From: Stemphylium vesicarium
Lineage: Eukaryota > Ascomycota > Dothideomycetes > Pleosporales > Pleosporaceae
Direction: 5' to 3'
Assembly (NCBI GenBank): GCA_004380135.1
Contig: QXCR01000281.1
Span: 1 to 24,197 of the forward strand
Length of the DNA stretch: 24,197 bases
A program made the position numbers and the translations under genes. Positions within the stretch are counted from its first letter, which is position 1; every line of letters starts with the position of its first letter. Of the stretch, positions 9,904 through 18,654 are shown piece after piece. Below the pieces are notes generated by a model that was given only the letters and a program-made list of their open reading frames with translations, was not told where the DNA came from and did no database searches.

Positions 9904-10610
9904 CTATGCAGAAATGTTCTGCAGCTCGGTCTTCATATCAACCAGTATTGTTGGGTACCACAAGTAGTACAAGACGGTAACCGCGAACATTGGAACTGAA
10001 TTGAAGATGTACATGGTCCATTCCGAAAGATGACCCCTGTGACCGCGAATAGTGCGAACATGATCACTTGAATAAGTAGACTAGCAATCACGATGCCTTC
10101 TCCGAGCTTTGCATGCGTGCCGGTAACCATCAGGCCAGAAGCGCCTCCCTGAACCAGGATGGAGAGGACGTCACCCGTCACGAATATCTTCGTCAACTTC
10201 CGAGGCTCAATCACGGAAAGGTGGTCGGCTTGTATACTGCGGATGATGCGACTCAGACACATGTAGATTGATGCAGCGAAGAAGGCGGGGCCAAGGAGAA
10301 TGAAGGCGTTTTGTACAGCGAATGGCATGGTTCTACCGGTCTTGCTGTGAGCGGACGCTCTTGCGCAGTAACCGGCGAACTCCACTACAATAAAAGTGTC
10401 AGCTCCATCACAAGAACCAGAGGGATGAAGTTTACGGAAGCCCCCAACCACAAACGGGGTGCAAAACCAGGTCTTGGTACGGAACATTCGCCAGTAGATC
10501 AAGCCAGTGGTAACCATGAAAAGTAGGATAAATATAACAGCGGCGGCCATCGAGGGGAGGTAGTTCCAAAGGTAGTAACCTCCCTTGGTGGGCTCTACTC
10601 CGTCCACCAT
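9904..10610 (-). pseudogene. RTA1-family membrane protein, apparently broken near its C-terminus
   Basis: This is an RTA1-like (lipid-translocating exporter family) multi-pass protein of the fungal plasma membrane, a family linked to resistance to toxic lipophilic compounds. I place the start at ATG 10610-10608 (MVDGVEPTKGGYYLWNYLPS), the usual start for the family; the frame is open further upstream but shows nothing RTA1-like. A 51-nt intron (10385-10435, GTAAAC...TTGTAG, branch CTGAC) is inferred; splicing gives VVGG-FLEFAGY, as in homologues. The core follows, with GPAFFAASIYMCLSRII and KIFVTGDVLSILVQGG. After FALFAVTG the frame becomes foreign. The expected tail, HLSEWTMYIFNSVPMFAVTV and LYYLWYP, lies in another frame and stops at 9904-9906, and about 45 residues of the usual sequence between them are missing. 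An internal deletion is the simplest reading. Confidence 0.72.
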
Positions 10611-10852
10611 TCTGACTGATTGGGTGAAGGCGTCGGTGGGTACAATTCGTACGAAACCCTTCTGCGGGACAAGCTCGAAGCAACTGGAGATGGTGAGGCG
10701 ATGGAAATCGATGGTAGATGGTATCTTGATCGAAACATTGTGAGGACTCAAGATCTTTGTACCTCTCGGATTCGCTGTAGTTTCAGAACGTGCTGCGTTG
10801 AACGCAGCGCCAGATGTGGGTGAGAAAGCAGAATGTGATCCGCTATACTTGG

Positions 10853-10867
10853 GAATACGTCGTATTC
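10853..10867. promoter_or_regulatory. Palindromic site 1, GAATACG-T-CGTATTC
   Basis: A perfect 7+1+7 palindrome whose core ATACG-T-CGTAT lies at 10855-10865, about 245 bp upstream of the RTA1 start. It shares its core with sites at 11004-11014 and 12650-12660. It is a candidate operator; the binder is unknown. Confidence 0.5.
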
Positions 10868-10990
10868 TACCCCGAGTAGTCGTAGCCGAATCGTTGCGGT
10901 AATAACATGAGCTTCGCGCGCCAAAGGGAGGAGAGGGAGAGAAGGATGGGAGTGGAAGCTATCGTGAAACAGCTGCGGCAAGGGCGATAA

Positions 10991-11014
10991 GTCGTATTGT
11001 CGAATACGACGTAT
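10991..11014. promoter_or_regulatory. Palindromic site 2, compound CGTAT inverted repeats
   Basis: GTCGTATT and AATACGAC form an 8-bp inverted repeat with a 4-bp spacer (10991-11010). The right arm overlaps a second palindrome ATACG-A-CGTAT (11004-11014). It lies about 275 bp upstream of the regulator's ATG. Confidence 0.5.
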
Positions 11015-11288
11015 AAACAGTGACGCACCAGTGCTCCATGCGGTGCTGCAGGGGTATGCGGCGAATGAAGGCGGATATGTAGAAAATCTAGCGTGGCCCA
11101 CTTTCAGGTTCCGAGCTCCGATTTGGGAGACACTAATCTAGTCCACTCTTAGTCAGCGTATCCGTATTTACTGCTGCATTCTTCTTGATCCAACACCCCT
11201 TCGCTACTATCCGTATCTCTAGCTCTACGTATCTTTGTTTACTAGTTTCTTGTTACGCCAATCACAGTCGCCTGGGTCGGGTTTGGTC

Positions 11289-12637
11289 ATGCGTCTACGG
11301 AACCCCTCACGGAGACCACACAGAAAGTCGCGACTTGGCTGTCAAGAATGTAAGCGACGCCACATCAAGGTAAGCGACCTGGCTGTTAGATGCTGGTATC
11401 TGCATCTGTCTCGACCTAACTGGAGTGAAAAGCATACTGACTTCCGCAGTGTGATGAGGCACAACTGACATGCGAGAATTGTTCGCGAGATGATCGGACC
11501 TGCGCGTATCAAAAGCCACCTACTCGCCGTGCAGGGTCCGCTCAATCATCATGTACAATCTCCGATACTGCGCCAACAGAACCTTCCATTGGAAGTCCCA
11601 TGTCGCAAAGTGGGCCAGGTCTAGGGGATCGGCACAGTAATGCGTCAGCAGCAGTAACGCCGTCTGTCAACCAGGATTACCTGTCTCCACTACCGTCATC
11701 GTTTCAAGCACAAGATCTTTCGCTCAATCTGCGCCATATGCAGTTGTTCAATCATTTCATCTTCGGGACCTTGCCAAGTCTCGAAGAAGCATGCGCTGTG
11801 GATCGAGAACAGGCACGAACCTTGATGCCGATCATATTATCTAAGCCATACGTTGTGTACCAGCTGCTAGCACTATCTGCTATGCATATGAGCTATTTGC
11901 ATGCGGCTGAATCAGGTCTCTATCGCGAGGAAGCAAGGGCCTTCCAGACACTGGCATTGAGCTCGTTCAACGATGCACATTTCGAGGTCACGGCAGAGAA
12001 TTGCGCCCCTCTGTTGATATTCTCTAGCTTCATCGGCTTGCATGAGCTTGGTGAAGTCGCCGTGATTGCGGACGCTAGCGCAGGCGATATACTAGACAGG
12101 TTCATCACGTACATGAACTTGCATCGTGGGGTGCGCGCTGTTACATCGCAGTCCTGGCAATTCCTGAAACAGACCAGCATATCTTCCTATTTCGAACGCG
12201 CCGAGGATTCCATCAACCTAGCATCATCGTCCCACAATGAAATTGCTGAAGTTGTAGCCGATCGCTTGTCCAACTTGCTGAGCCAAGCGGACATGAGTGA
12301 GGAATCCCGATCAACCTGCCGCGCGGCTGTATCTCAGCTGCAGCTCGTGTACCAAACTGAAACAGTCCCTGATCAATCGCCCTCTTCCGGCTTGATCTGG
12401 ATTTGGCCTATCAATTTGTCTAGCGACTTCACAAACCTCCTGTCCATGCGAAAGCCGGAAGCGCTAATCATCCTCGCCCATTACGCCTTCGTTCTGCACC
12501 GCCGGCGTCGAATGTGGCTTGTCGGCAACGTCGGTAGAATTCTGATCGAGGAGATTTCCAGGTTTCTGGGTTCCTTCTGGAAGCATTGGCTCGAGTGGCC
12601 GAACGAGATGCTAGCGCAGGCTCAGGGCAATACGTAA
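11289..12637 (+). CDS. Zn2Cys6 (C6 fungal-type) transcription factor
   Basis: A nuclear DNA-binding regulator of 422 residues in two exons. Exon 1 is 11289-11369; the 80-nt intron 11370-11449 runs GTAAGC...CCGCAG; exon 2 is 11450-12637. The start was chosen because it gives a short basic leader (MRLRNPSRRPHRKSRLG) just before the zinc cluster, as usual in the family. After splicing the six cysteines are at 18, 21, 28, 35, 38 and 45 (C-x2-C-x6-C-x6-C-x2-C-x6-C), a complete binuclear cluster; the intron falls exactly before the third cysteine. A Ser/Thr/Pro linker follows, then a region like the fungal-specific regulatory half (LFNHFIFGTLPSLEE, ILSKPYVVYQLLALSAMHMS, HYAFVLHRRRRMWLVGN), as in UPC2-like C6 regulators. 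It is divergent from RTA1, and its stop is 163 bp before the esterase start. It may control both neighbours, but that is inference. Confidence 0.88.
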
Positions 12638-12660
12638 CCAATCAGCGCGATACGCCGTAT
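12630..12660. promoter_or_regulatory. Palindromic site 3 and CCAAT box upstream of the esterase
   Basis: ATACG at 12630-12634 overlaps the end of the regulator gene. A CCAAT pentamer follows at 12638-12642, then the perfect palindrome ATACG-C-CGTAT at 12650-12660, 141 bp before the esterase ATG. The core is the same as at 10855-10865 and 11004-11014. CCAAT is the known binding sequence of the fungal HAP complex. Confidence 0.48.
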
Positions 12661-12800
12661 GTCCTGATTCGTGATCATTTTTTCTGAGCAAGGACCTGCA
12701 AGCACACTCAGAGGTAACGTCGTGGATTGTGCTGAGGCTTTGATAGCAAGATCAACTGATCTTCATCTCTTTATGCTACTTGACCGGAGAATAAAGCTTA

Positions 12801-14548
12801 ATGTTTGGCCACTCTCACCTTCAATACTCCCTTTGTCCTGGCCTCTGTCACTCGTTCTTCTGCCACACGATGCACAACATCACCTCCCCATCTTCGGCCT
12901 GCGATGCCACTTCCATACCCTACCCAACGGTTTTCGGTGCCACTATCCTCGACCTTACCGCTACGCCTGTCACAAACTATACAACCGAAGTCTCCGACCA
13001 GTTCTACTACAACCATCCATCTATTTCCGTATGCGGCGTCGACTACTGCAACATTACCGTTACATATACGCACGAAGGTCAGAACGACACCATCAATGTC
13101 GAGACATGGCTTCCAATGAAAGGATGGAATGGGCGACTTCAATCCGTGGGAGGGGGAGGTTACGTTGCTGGACGATTTCCGCTATCGTATATGGCGATGA
13201 GCGGCGCGCTTGGAGAGGGATATGTGGCATCAACGACGGATGCTGGCCTGGGATTGAGCTATGTTCCCGATCCATGGGCGTTGAACAGTCCAGGTAATGT
13301 TGACATGTATGCGCTGCAAAACTTGGCTGCCGTATCGCTCAACGACCAGTCGCTCATCGCAAAAGATGTCATCAACTCCTTCTACGGACGACCTGCTAAA
13401 TATTCGTATTGGAGCGGATGCTCTCAAGGAGGCCGCCAAGGCTTCATGCTCGCACAGCGCTACCCTGACGCTTACGATGGTATTGCTGCCGCAGCTCCAG
13501 CGTTCAATTGGAACCAGTTCATCCCCGGAGCGGCATGGGCACAGGTGATGATGTCAATAATGAGGCAGTTTCCAACGAAATGCGAATTGGACTCCCTCAC
13601 CGAAGCCGCTGTCGCTTCCTGCGACGCCCTCGATGGTGTGGCTGACGGACTGATCAGCGACGTGGACAAGTGTTCTTTCAATCCGTTCACGATGATCGGT
13701 AGCGTGCGCAACTGCATTTCGACGGGCAAATCGGTCACCATCACCGAAGCTGCTGCAGTTATTGCAAACACTACATGGGGAGGCCCTCGCGGTTCGGACG
13801 GCGAGTTCCTTTGGTACGGTGTTGACTATCAATCTCGGCTCACTGGCAGCCCTAATCCAACGGGTACTACCTCTGACTTAGGCTACGCGGCGACAACGTG
13901 CAACACGAACGGCACATGTACCGGAGCCCCCACTGGACTTGGGGAAGCATGGTTACAGCTCTTCGTCAAGAAGAACCCCCAGTGGAACTACACGCTGATC
14001 AGCTCGGTGGAGGAATACACACGCCTTTTCAAGTCTGCTATGCAGCAGTACGACTCTATCATCAGAAGCGCGGATTCAGATCTTTCAAACTACCGCAAAG
14101 CAGGCGGCAAGATCATCACCTATCACGGTCTGGTAAATCTCCCATCGAGCAATCCTTGCCTCTCGTCGTCTTTGACGAGCGTTGTACTCTTCCAAGCCTA
14201 TGCTAACCTTCCTGTTAGGCCGACGGACTTATCCCACACAAAGGCACAACTGACTACTATAACCGTGTCACGAAGCTGGATCCCAACGTCGACGATTTCT
14301 TCCGCTACTTCCAGGTTCCTGGACTAGCGCATTGCTCTGGTGGATCGGGTGGACAGCCTACCTCCACATTCAAGGCTCTTATCGATTGGGTTGAAAAGGG
14401 TACTGCGCCGGATACAATACCAATCAACTTCAATGATACGTCTGGAACACAGTACGACAGGTTCTTGTGCCCTTATCCGATGAAGACACGCCTTGTGTCG
14501 AAGAATGGAGATGTCACGAAGGCGCGGTCGTACGAGTGTGCTCCTTGA
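12801..14548 (+). CDS. Tannase/feruloyl esterase family protein
   Basis: A serine esterase of the tannase family (fungal tannases and feruloyl esterase B), which release gallic, ferulic or similar aromatic acids from plant esters; members are normally secreted. Exon 1 is 12801-14132, the 86-nt intron 14133-14218 has GTAAAT, branch TGCTAAC and TTAG, and exon 2 is 14219-14548. The product is 553 residues, a normal length. Catalytic residues fit the family's CS-D-HC motif: Cys207-Ser208 in WSGCSQGGRQGF, Asp446 in HGLADGLIP, and His482-Cys483 in GLAHCSGG, with the two cysteines expected to be disulfide-bonded. A calcium loop CDALDGVADGLISDVDKC spans 274-291. N-glycosylation sequons are frequent near the N-terminus (NIT, NYT, NIT, NDT). 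The start is uncertain: ATG 12801 or 12870; neither gives a clear signal peptide, so the real 5' exon may be missed. Confidence 0.92.
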
Positions 14549-15403
14549 AACATAACCTCATGCCCATGCATGAGTGTCTGTGTAACCTATGCTATTGTTC
14601 TTGGGCAGGTTGTATTTGTCAGGAAGAATGGGACATATTCGTGTTTGGCGCAAGTGACGTAGCTTCTGGCATCACGGTGGGGTTAATTTGTGTACTAAAA
14701 GTGTACCGTACCTCTTTTAATCCATTCAGTATTTCCTTTTGTCCAGATGCTATGCCCATGATCAATACGAGATCCTACTGGGGACGCTTTACGAGCAGCA
14801 TGATGGACGCAGGTTTCTCGGGCAGTCTGTAGACTTGAGACGTTGAGGATGATCTTTTTAGATTGGAATTAGCATTAGAGTCAAGCGTAGTACCCTCTAT
14901 CCAATTCTGGCTTATCAGCTAGTCCAATGAGCAGTGGGTGCAGCTGTATGACTAGAAACGAATGTTGTTCCAGGCAACAACCACGCCGCATCAGCCTCGC
15001 GCGCATCGCCTACCTCTCCGCCTTGCCTCGAGCTGCAAAAAGCAAGTTGCATGACAACGCAGGGGCGCAGCGCTATTCTTGAGTATCGAGATACCTGGTA
15101 TATCATGCGCCGTTTGCCGCTTTTCTCGTGGAAAGTTCATGATTCGCAGTTCATCAAGCTATTCTGTCTCAACTCCATGAAACGCCCCATGTCTGGCCGG
15201 GTTAACGATCCTCCAGTGGACTTACTTAGATATTGCGATCATGACTGTGAGGAGGAAGTGCAAGGCTGCCAATGGATATATCTTTGTGCAACTCGCACCG
15301 TTACGCTTTCAAACCCTACTACATCACGACTTTTATTGTGCTGATATCCCCACAATCAACGCACGTTCTCAAAGACTCCCTCAAAGACACTATTCCTTCA
15401 ACT
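14549..15403. other. Intergenic region after the esterase
   Basis: About 855 bp with normal composition, comprising the 3' UTR of the esterase and the promoter and leader of the RING gene. An in-frame open stretch (15272-15403) precedes the RING start but looks non-coding. One small palindrome GTATC-GA-GATAC is at 15083-15094. I see no gene or RNA here. Confidence 0.5.
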
Positions 15404-16648
15404 ATGCCTTTTTCAGTGCCCACCAACAGAGCCACTATCCCTGGCACATCCAGATCCCAGCGCCGATGGGATCCCGAGGACGTGCTGAATCTATGTGTGA
15501 ACGGCCTCTGCCTGGGATATGCCCTGTCACGGCGTCGCGAGTGCCACAATCGGATCCGGTTTGATGACGTGCACTCCTTGGTTACCGAGATAGCGAAGAA
15601 ACAGCCAGACCCGGAGCGAATTCGACCAGACCTTGCGAATCTCGCCAACCATGGGTTATGTTATCTACATCGACATACACAAAGCGAGGCGATGGTAAAC
15701 AAATGGACGAGCAATATTAGGGCAGCGTTTCCAGTCGAGCTTGATCGAACGCAAGACCTGAGATCTGCAATGCAGAGTCAGCCGGCGACAGTCGCGTTCA
15801 CGCCTGCCCAGCTTGAAACAATACGCGCGCAGATCGAGCAGATCGTGCATCAGGTCAGGCAGGAACTAGGGCCTTCGAACAGTACCACTCCTCCCCGATA
15901 CAATGTAGCGAGTTCAGCCGCTGCTGAATCCGTCAACGCACCATCGGAAATCCCGCCAACACCTAGTACATCTTTGGGCCGGGCTGCGCGCAGCGCTGTC
16001 AACACTACACCCCGAGTCGCAACAGGAAGCGAGAGAAGCTCGAATCATCCTGACATCGCAGCGGCACCTGTTGGGCGCACTGAAGCAATCTTAGGCAGAA
16101 CGTCGTCGTCCAGCGCGACATCATTGCCAAATGTGTCGCAGGTCGTGCCACGCCCTTCGCCGCAGCGATGCCAACGCCCACATGCTCGCCGGTTGCCCTT
16201 CGACGAAGAGTGTCCCATCTGCTACGCAGGAGGCCCTCTTTCCGAATGCGATGCGTCCGAGATTGTATGGTGTAGATCAAGTTGCGGTCGGAGTGTGCAC
16301 AAGAAATGCTTCGATGATTGGCGTGCGCAATGCGTTACCGACTGCAATCGACTCACGTGCGCTGTTTGTCGTAGCGATTGGGACGAACATTCTGGATGTA
16401 ATTCATGTGATGCTGTTCATGCGCGGAGGCAGCCGATCGAGGGGGATTGCGCGATTTGTCGTGATGTTTTGGCAGAGGGCGGGTCGACGGCGGCGAGCGA
16501 CGAGGGTTTGGTATGGTGCAAGGACAGCTGCGGACAGAGCGTACATCAACAGTGCTTTGATGGTTGGAAAAGGCAATGCGTTGCTGATGGTAGAGCTGCG
16601 ACATGTGTGTCATGCCGCGCATCCTGGCGCGAGGGGTGTGAATGCTAA
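15404..16648 (+). CDS. Protein with two tandem RING-variant zinc fingers, probable E3 ubiquitin ligase
   Basis: An intronless 414-residue protein. I chose ATG 15404 (MPFSVPTNRATIPG), as the 44 residues upstream in the same frame look like translated leader. The N-terminal part (about 25-135) holds RWDPEDVLNLCVNGLCLGYA, which I do not recognise. A helical stretch near 150 is followed by a long Ser/Thr/Pro/Ala-rich low-complexity linker (about 165-260). The C-terminus has two fingers: C270-C273-C290-C294-H299-C302-C319-C322 and C349-C352-C372-C376-H381-C384-C401-C404. From the third ligand onward the spacing is identical (C-x3-C-x4-H-x2-C-x16-C-x2-C), and both carry VWC..(S/D)SCG.SVH..CF..W. 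The C4HC3 order with WC...CG...H resembles the RINGs of MEKK1 and ZSWIM2, which act as E3 ligases. The two fingers look like an internal duplication. Substrates are unknown. Confidence 0.75.
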   Translation: MPFSVPTNRATIPGTSRSQRRWDPEDVLNLCVNGLCLGYALSRRRECHNRIRFDDVHSLVTEIAKKQPDPERIRPDLANLANHGLCYLHRHTQSEAMVNKWTSNIRAAFPVELDRTQDLRSAMQSQPATVAFTPAQLETIRAQIEQIVHQVRQELGPSNSTTPPRYNVASSAAAESVNAPSEIPPTPSTSLGRAARSAVNTTPRVATGSERSSNHPDIAAAPVGRTEAILGRTSSSSATSLPNVSQVVPRPSPQRCQRPHARRLPFDEECPICYAGGPLSECDASEIVWCRSSCGRSVHKKCFDDWRAQCVTDCNRLTCAVCRSDWDEHSGCNSCDAVHARRQPIEGDCAICRDVLAEGGSTAASDEGLVWCKDSCGQSVHQQCFDGWKRQCVADGRAATCVSCRASWREGCEC

Positions 16649-16851
16649 GTGCAAGTACCACACGAGGGATTGGTGTTGCTTTCGGAATTGCGTCGCGTTC
16701 CGATCGGGACTGACCTGCCAATCTTGTAGGCGGCTGCCTAGATACAACAACTCGAATCTGCGCGAGCCTCACTCTGCATCCTAACATGAGCACGACACTG
16801 TGCCTTTGAGTCTGTTATCTCAGCGTACAAATCCACTGTAAGCTAGCCATT

Positions 16852-16868
16852 GTACGGGTCACCCGTAC
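16852..16868. promoter_or_regulatory. 17-bp palindrome containing CGG-N5-CCG
   Basis: GTACGGGT-C-ACCCGTAC is a perfect inverted repeat. Its centre is CGG-GTCAC-CCG, the everted/inverted CGG-triplet arrangement bound by many Zn2Cys6 dimers. It lies about 407 bp upstream of the ATG at 17275. Confidence 0.45.
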
Positions 16869-17220
16869 CATGCGCTGGTTGCAACGCCAGCATCGCTGTC
16901 GCTATGTCACGATAGCGCATCAGCAACGTCCATACCAACGAAGTTTAGCGGCTTAACGATAAGGGTCCTAATTACGGATCCAGGCGGCGAGTGAGATGAG
17001 ATGTATTTAGGAACAAGAGAATTTGAGAGAGACAGAATGGTTCAACCTCGACTTCAATGTTGTTGCTGTGGTGGCCTGGGCTCCGATCGACACCGCGCGG
17101 CAACCATCGATCGGTGAGCGCCGACCCGCCATCCCCAGCATCGGAACCCCGCCGACACTCCACTCAACACACGAATCCACGCTTTGAAAAACAACAGGCT
17201 CGTCTCTTGACCCCAACCAC

Positions 17221-17226
17221 TATATA
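17221..17226 (+). promoter_or_regulatory. TATA box of the 17275 gene
   Basis: TATATA lies 49-54 bp upstream of the start codon at 17275 in otherwise GC-balanced DNA. A short leader would be expected. Confidence 0.45.
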
Positions 17227-17274
17227 GCGCTACATTGTCAAGAAGTCAGGATCACCTACCGTCACATTTCCAGG

Positions 17275-18520
17275 ATGCGAACGAGGAAGAGAGCGCTTGC
17301 AGAAGTCAATGCCAACGAATCGCCTGGGCCAAAGCTAGCGAAAAGACCCAACCACGACCAAGAGAGCGCACCAGTACCACCAGAGCCCAGGGAGAAGAGC
17401 ATCGAAGCCCCCTCCATCGGTGCGCCAGTGAATGTGAGTATAGAAAGGCATATGTGCAGTTGCAATGGCTCCCCAACATGCTGACTCTTATATGTACAAG
17501 GAGGTGTCAACGCTACAGCTAAAGTATGTAACGTACGCTAAACCATCGTACAGCGTAGACCCGGAAGGCATTGAGACAGAAAATGACATCCAATCGGCTG
17601 CTGAAGATGAGGAGCGGTATGATGGCAAGCCAGCCGAGGAATATCCGGATTGGCCGTACGTGATCTCTGAAGCTACAGCAGAGCTCGTCACGAAGTATAG
17701 CCTCGAATCTATCAAGCGTGACCAGGATACTTTCGATATGTATGTCTCGAACGACTTTACTGGACGTGGGATGCAGGAGGTTATAGAGAACCAGCTCACA
17801 GCAATGAACTCACTCATAATTAAGCGACAATTCCCGGCCGATGAGCTTGCTGTTGGGCTCTGGATACGCTTGTCAGCTTTCGCCCACTGGACTCAATCGC
17901 AACAACTAGCACCTTGGTTCATGATGGATGATGCTCACCGCTGGGAGGACACTGTCGCCATGATTGGTATCGCAATCCTATCCACACTAAATGCTCTCGA
18001 TCGGGCGAAGCTGTTGATAGAACACTCCGCTGTCAAAGACCTGGGTCTGGTTCTCGCACTTCTTGGCGACTTCATATGCGACTGTCTGGATCAAGCTATA
18101 ACGATTCCATATATATCATCCAACCATAGAGAAGTCTGCTGGCCGTACAAAATTGTCCACTACGCCAAGGTTAACGGTATCGAGATCAAAGGCGTTCACG
18201 GCATTGAGGAGAGATTCGTTCGAAGATTCGATGATGTGGATGAGGCGAACTATTGGAAGAGAAAAGAGTGTGTTGATCGCTGGGGTTGGGGTACAAAGGT
18301 AGGTAATATATCATCCCAAATAACGTTGCCTAACGACCTGAAGTGGAGAATCCTCTGTCAAGCGTACGGCGAATCACGTCACATCTTCCATTCGGGTCCA
18401 CCACTTGGAGGAAAATACTTCGATATCACATGCTGGCCCGCTGCTGAGAGGAAAAAGTACCACTTCGAGAACAAAGACCCTCTTGAGCCCGGAAACCCCC
18501 TAGTGCTGTTTTCGGAATAG
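17275..18520 (+). CDS. Hypothetical protein, fungal, function unknown
   Basis: I do not recognise this protein. Exon 1 is 17275-17433, a 67-nt intron 17434-17500 follows (GTGAGT, branch CTGAC, ACAAG), and exon 2 is 17501-18520, giving 392 residues. The N-terminus is basic (MRTRKRALAEVN...PKLAKRP), consistent with a bipartite nuclear localisation signal, and is followed by a Pro/Glu-rich linker. An acidic patch (SAAEDEERYDGKPAEEYPDW) precedes a mostly alpha-helical, Trp-rich globular part with no membrane segments. A possible further 45-nt in-frame intron (18299-18343, GTAGGT with CCTAAC and AAG) cannot be excluded; without it the reading frame is still open. A transposon begins 13 bp after the stop, so the native 3' UTR and polyadenylation signals are displaced. 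Confidence 0.7.
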
Positions 18521-18654
18521 CAGCCTTGGGCTAACGTGCTTTACAAGCGAGCCGTCCATACAAGCGAGGCGTCCACCCCACCAACTTTAATCACCTTTAA
18601 ACCTACGAAACTCAATGATAACACTATATAATATATAGGCATTAACAAAATATA

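Larger units (their letters stand above)
10611..11288. promoter_or_regulatory. Divergent promoter between RTA1 (-) and the Zn2Cys6 regulator (+)
   Basis: The 678-bp interval separates the two starts. It holds two copies of the palindrome ATACG-N-CGTAT and five more CGTAT pentamers in the same orientation as the regulator gene. No TATA box stood out. The RTA1 frame is open for about 300 bp into this interval on the minus strand, but that part has no recognisable protein character. Confidence 0.5.
16649..17274. other. Intergenic region with a CGG-N5-CCG palindrome and TATA box
   Basis: This 626-bp interval runs between the RING gene and the next gene on the same strand. It contains the 17-bp perfect palindrome GTACGGGT-C-ACCCGTAC at 16852-16868, a shorter inverted repeat CGCTAT/ATAGCG at about 16899-16918, and a TATA-like TATATA at 17221-17226. 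No open reading frame with protein character was found. Confidence 0.5.

Noticed and set aside
10748..11101. 117-codon minus-strand open frame in the divergent promoter
   Set aside because: It has a His/Ser/Leu-rich random character, lies out of frame with RTA1 and spans the palindromic promoter sites.
12671..13297. 208-codon plus-strand frame overlapping the esterase
   Set aside because: It is an out-of-frame shadow of the esterase; its hydrophobic stretch WPLSPSILPLSWPLSLVLL looked like a signal peptide, but no splice or shift joining it to the esterase was convincing.
14467..14832. 121-codon plus-strand frame after the esterase
   Set aside because: It overlaps the true second exon of the esterase in another frame and then runs into the 3' UTR with no recognisable features.
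16131..16784. Long overlapping frames on both strands across the RING gene
   Set aside because: They are shadows of the GC-rich RING coding sequence; only the 15404-16648 frame shows ordered zinc ligands.
18299..18343. Possible second 45-nt intron in the hypothetical gene
   Set aside because: Donor GTAGGT, CCTAAC and AAG are present, but the stretch is in frame with plausible residues and is at the lower size limit for a fungal intron; left as coding and noted.
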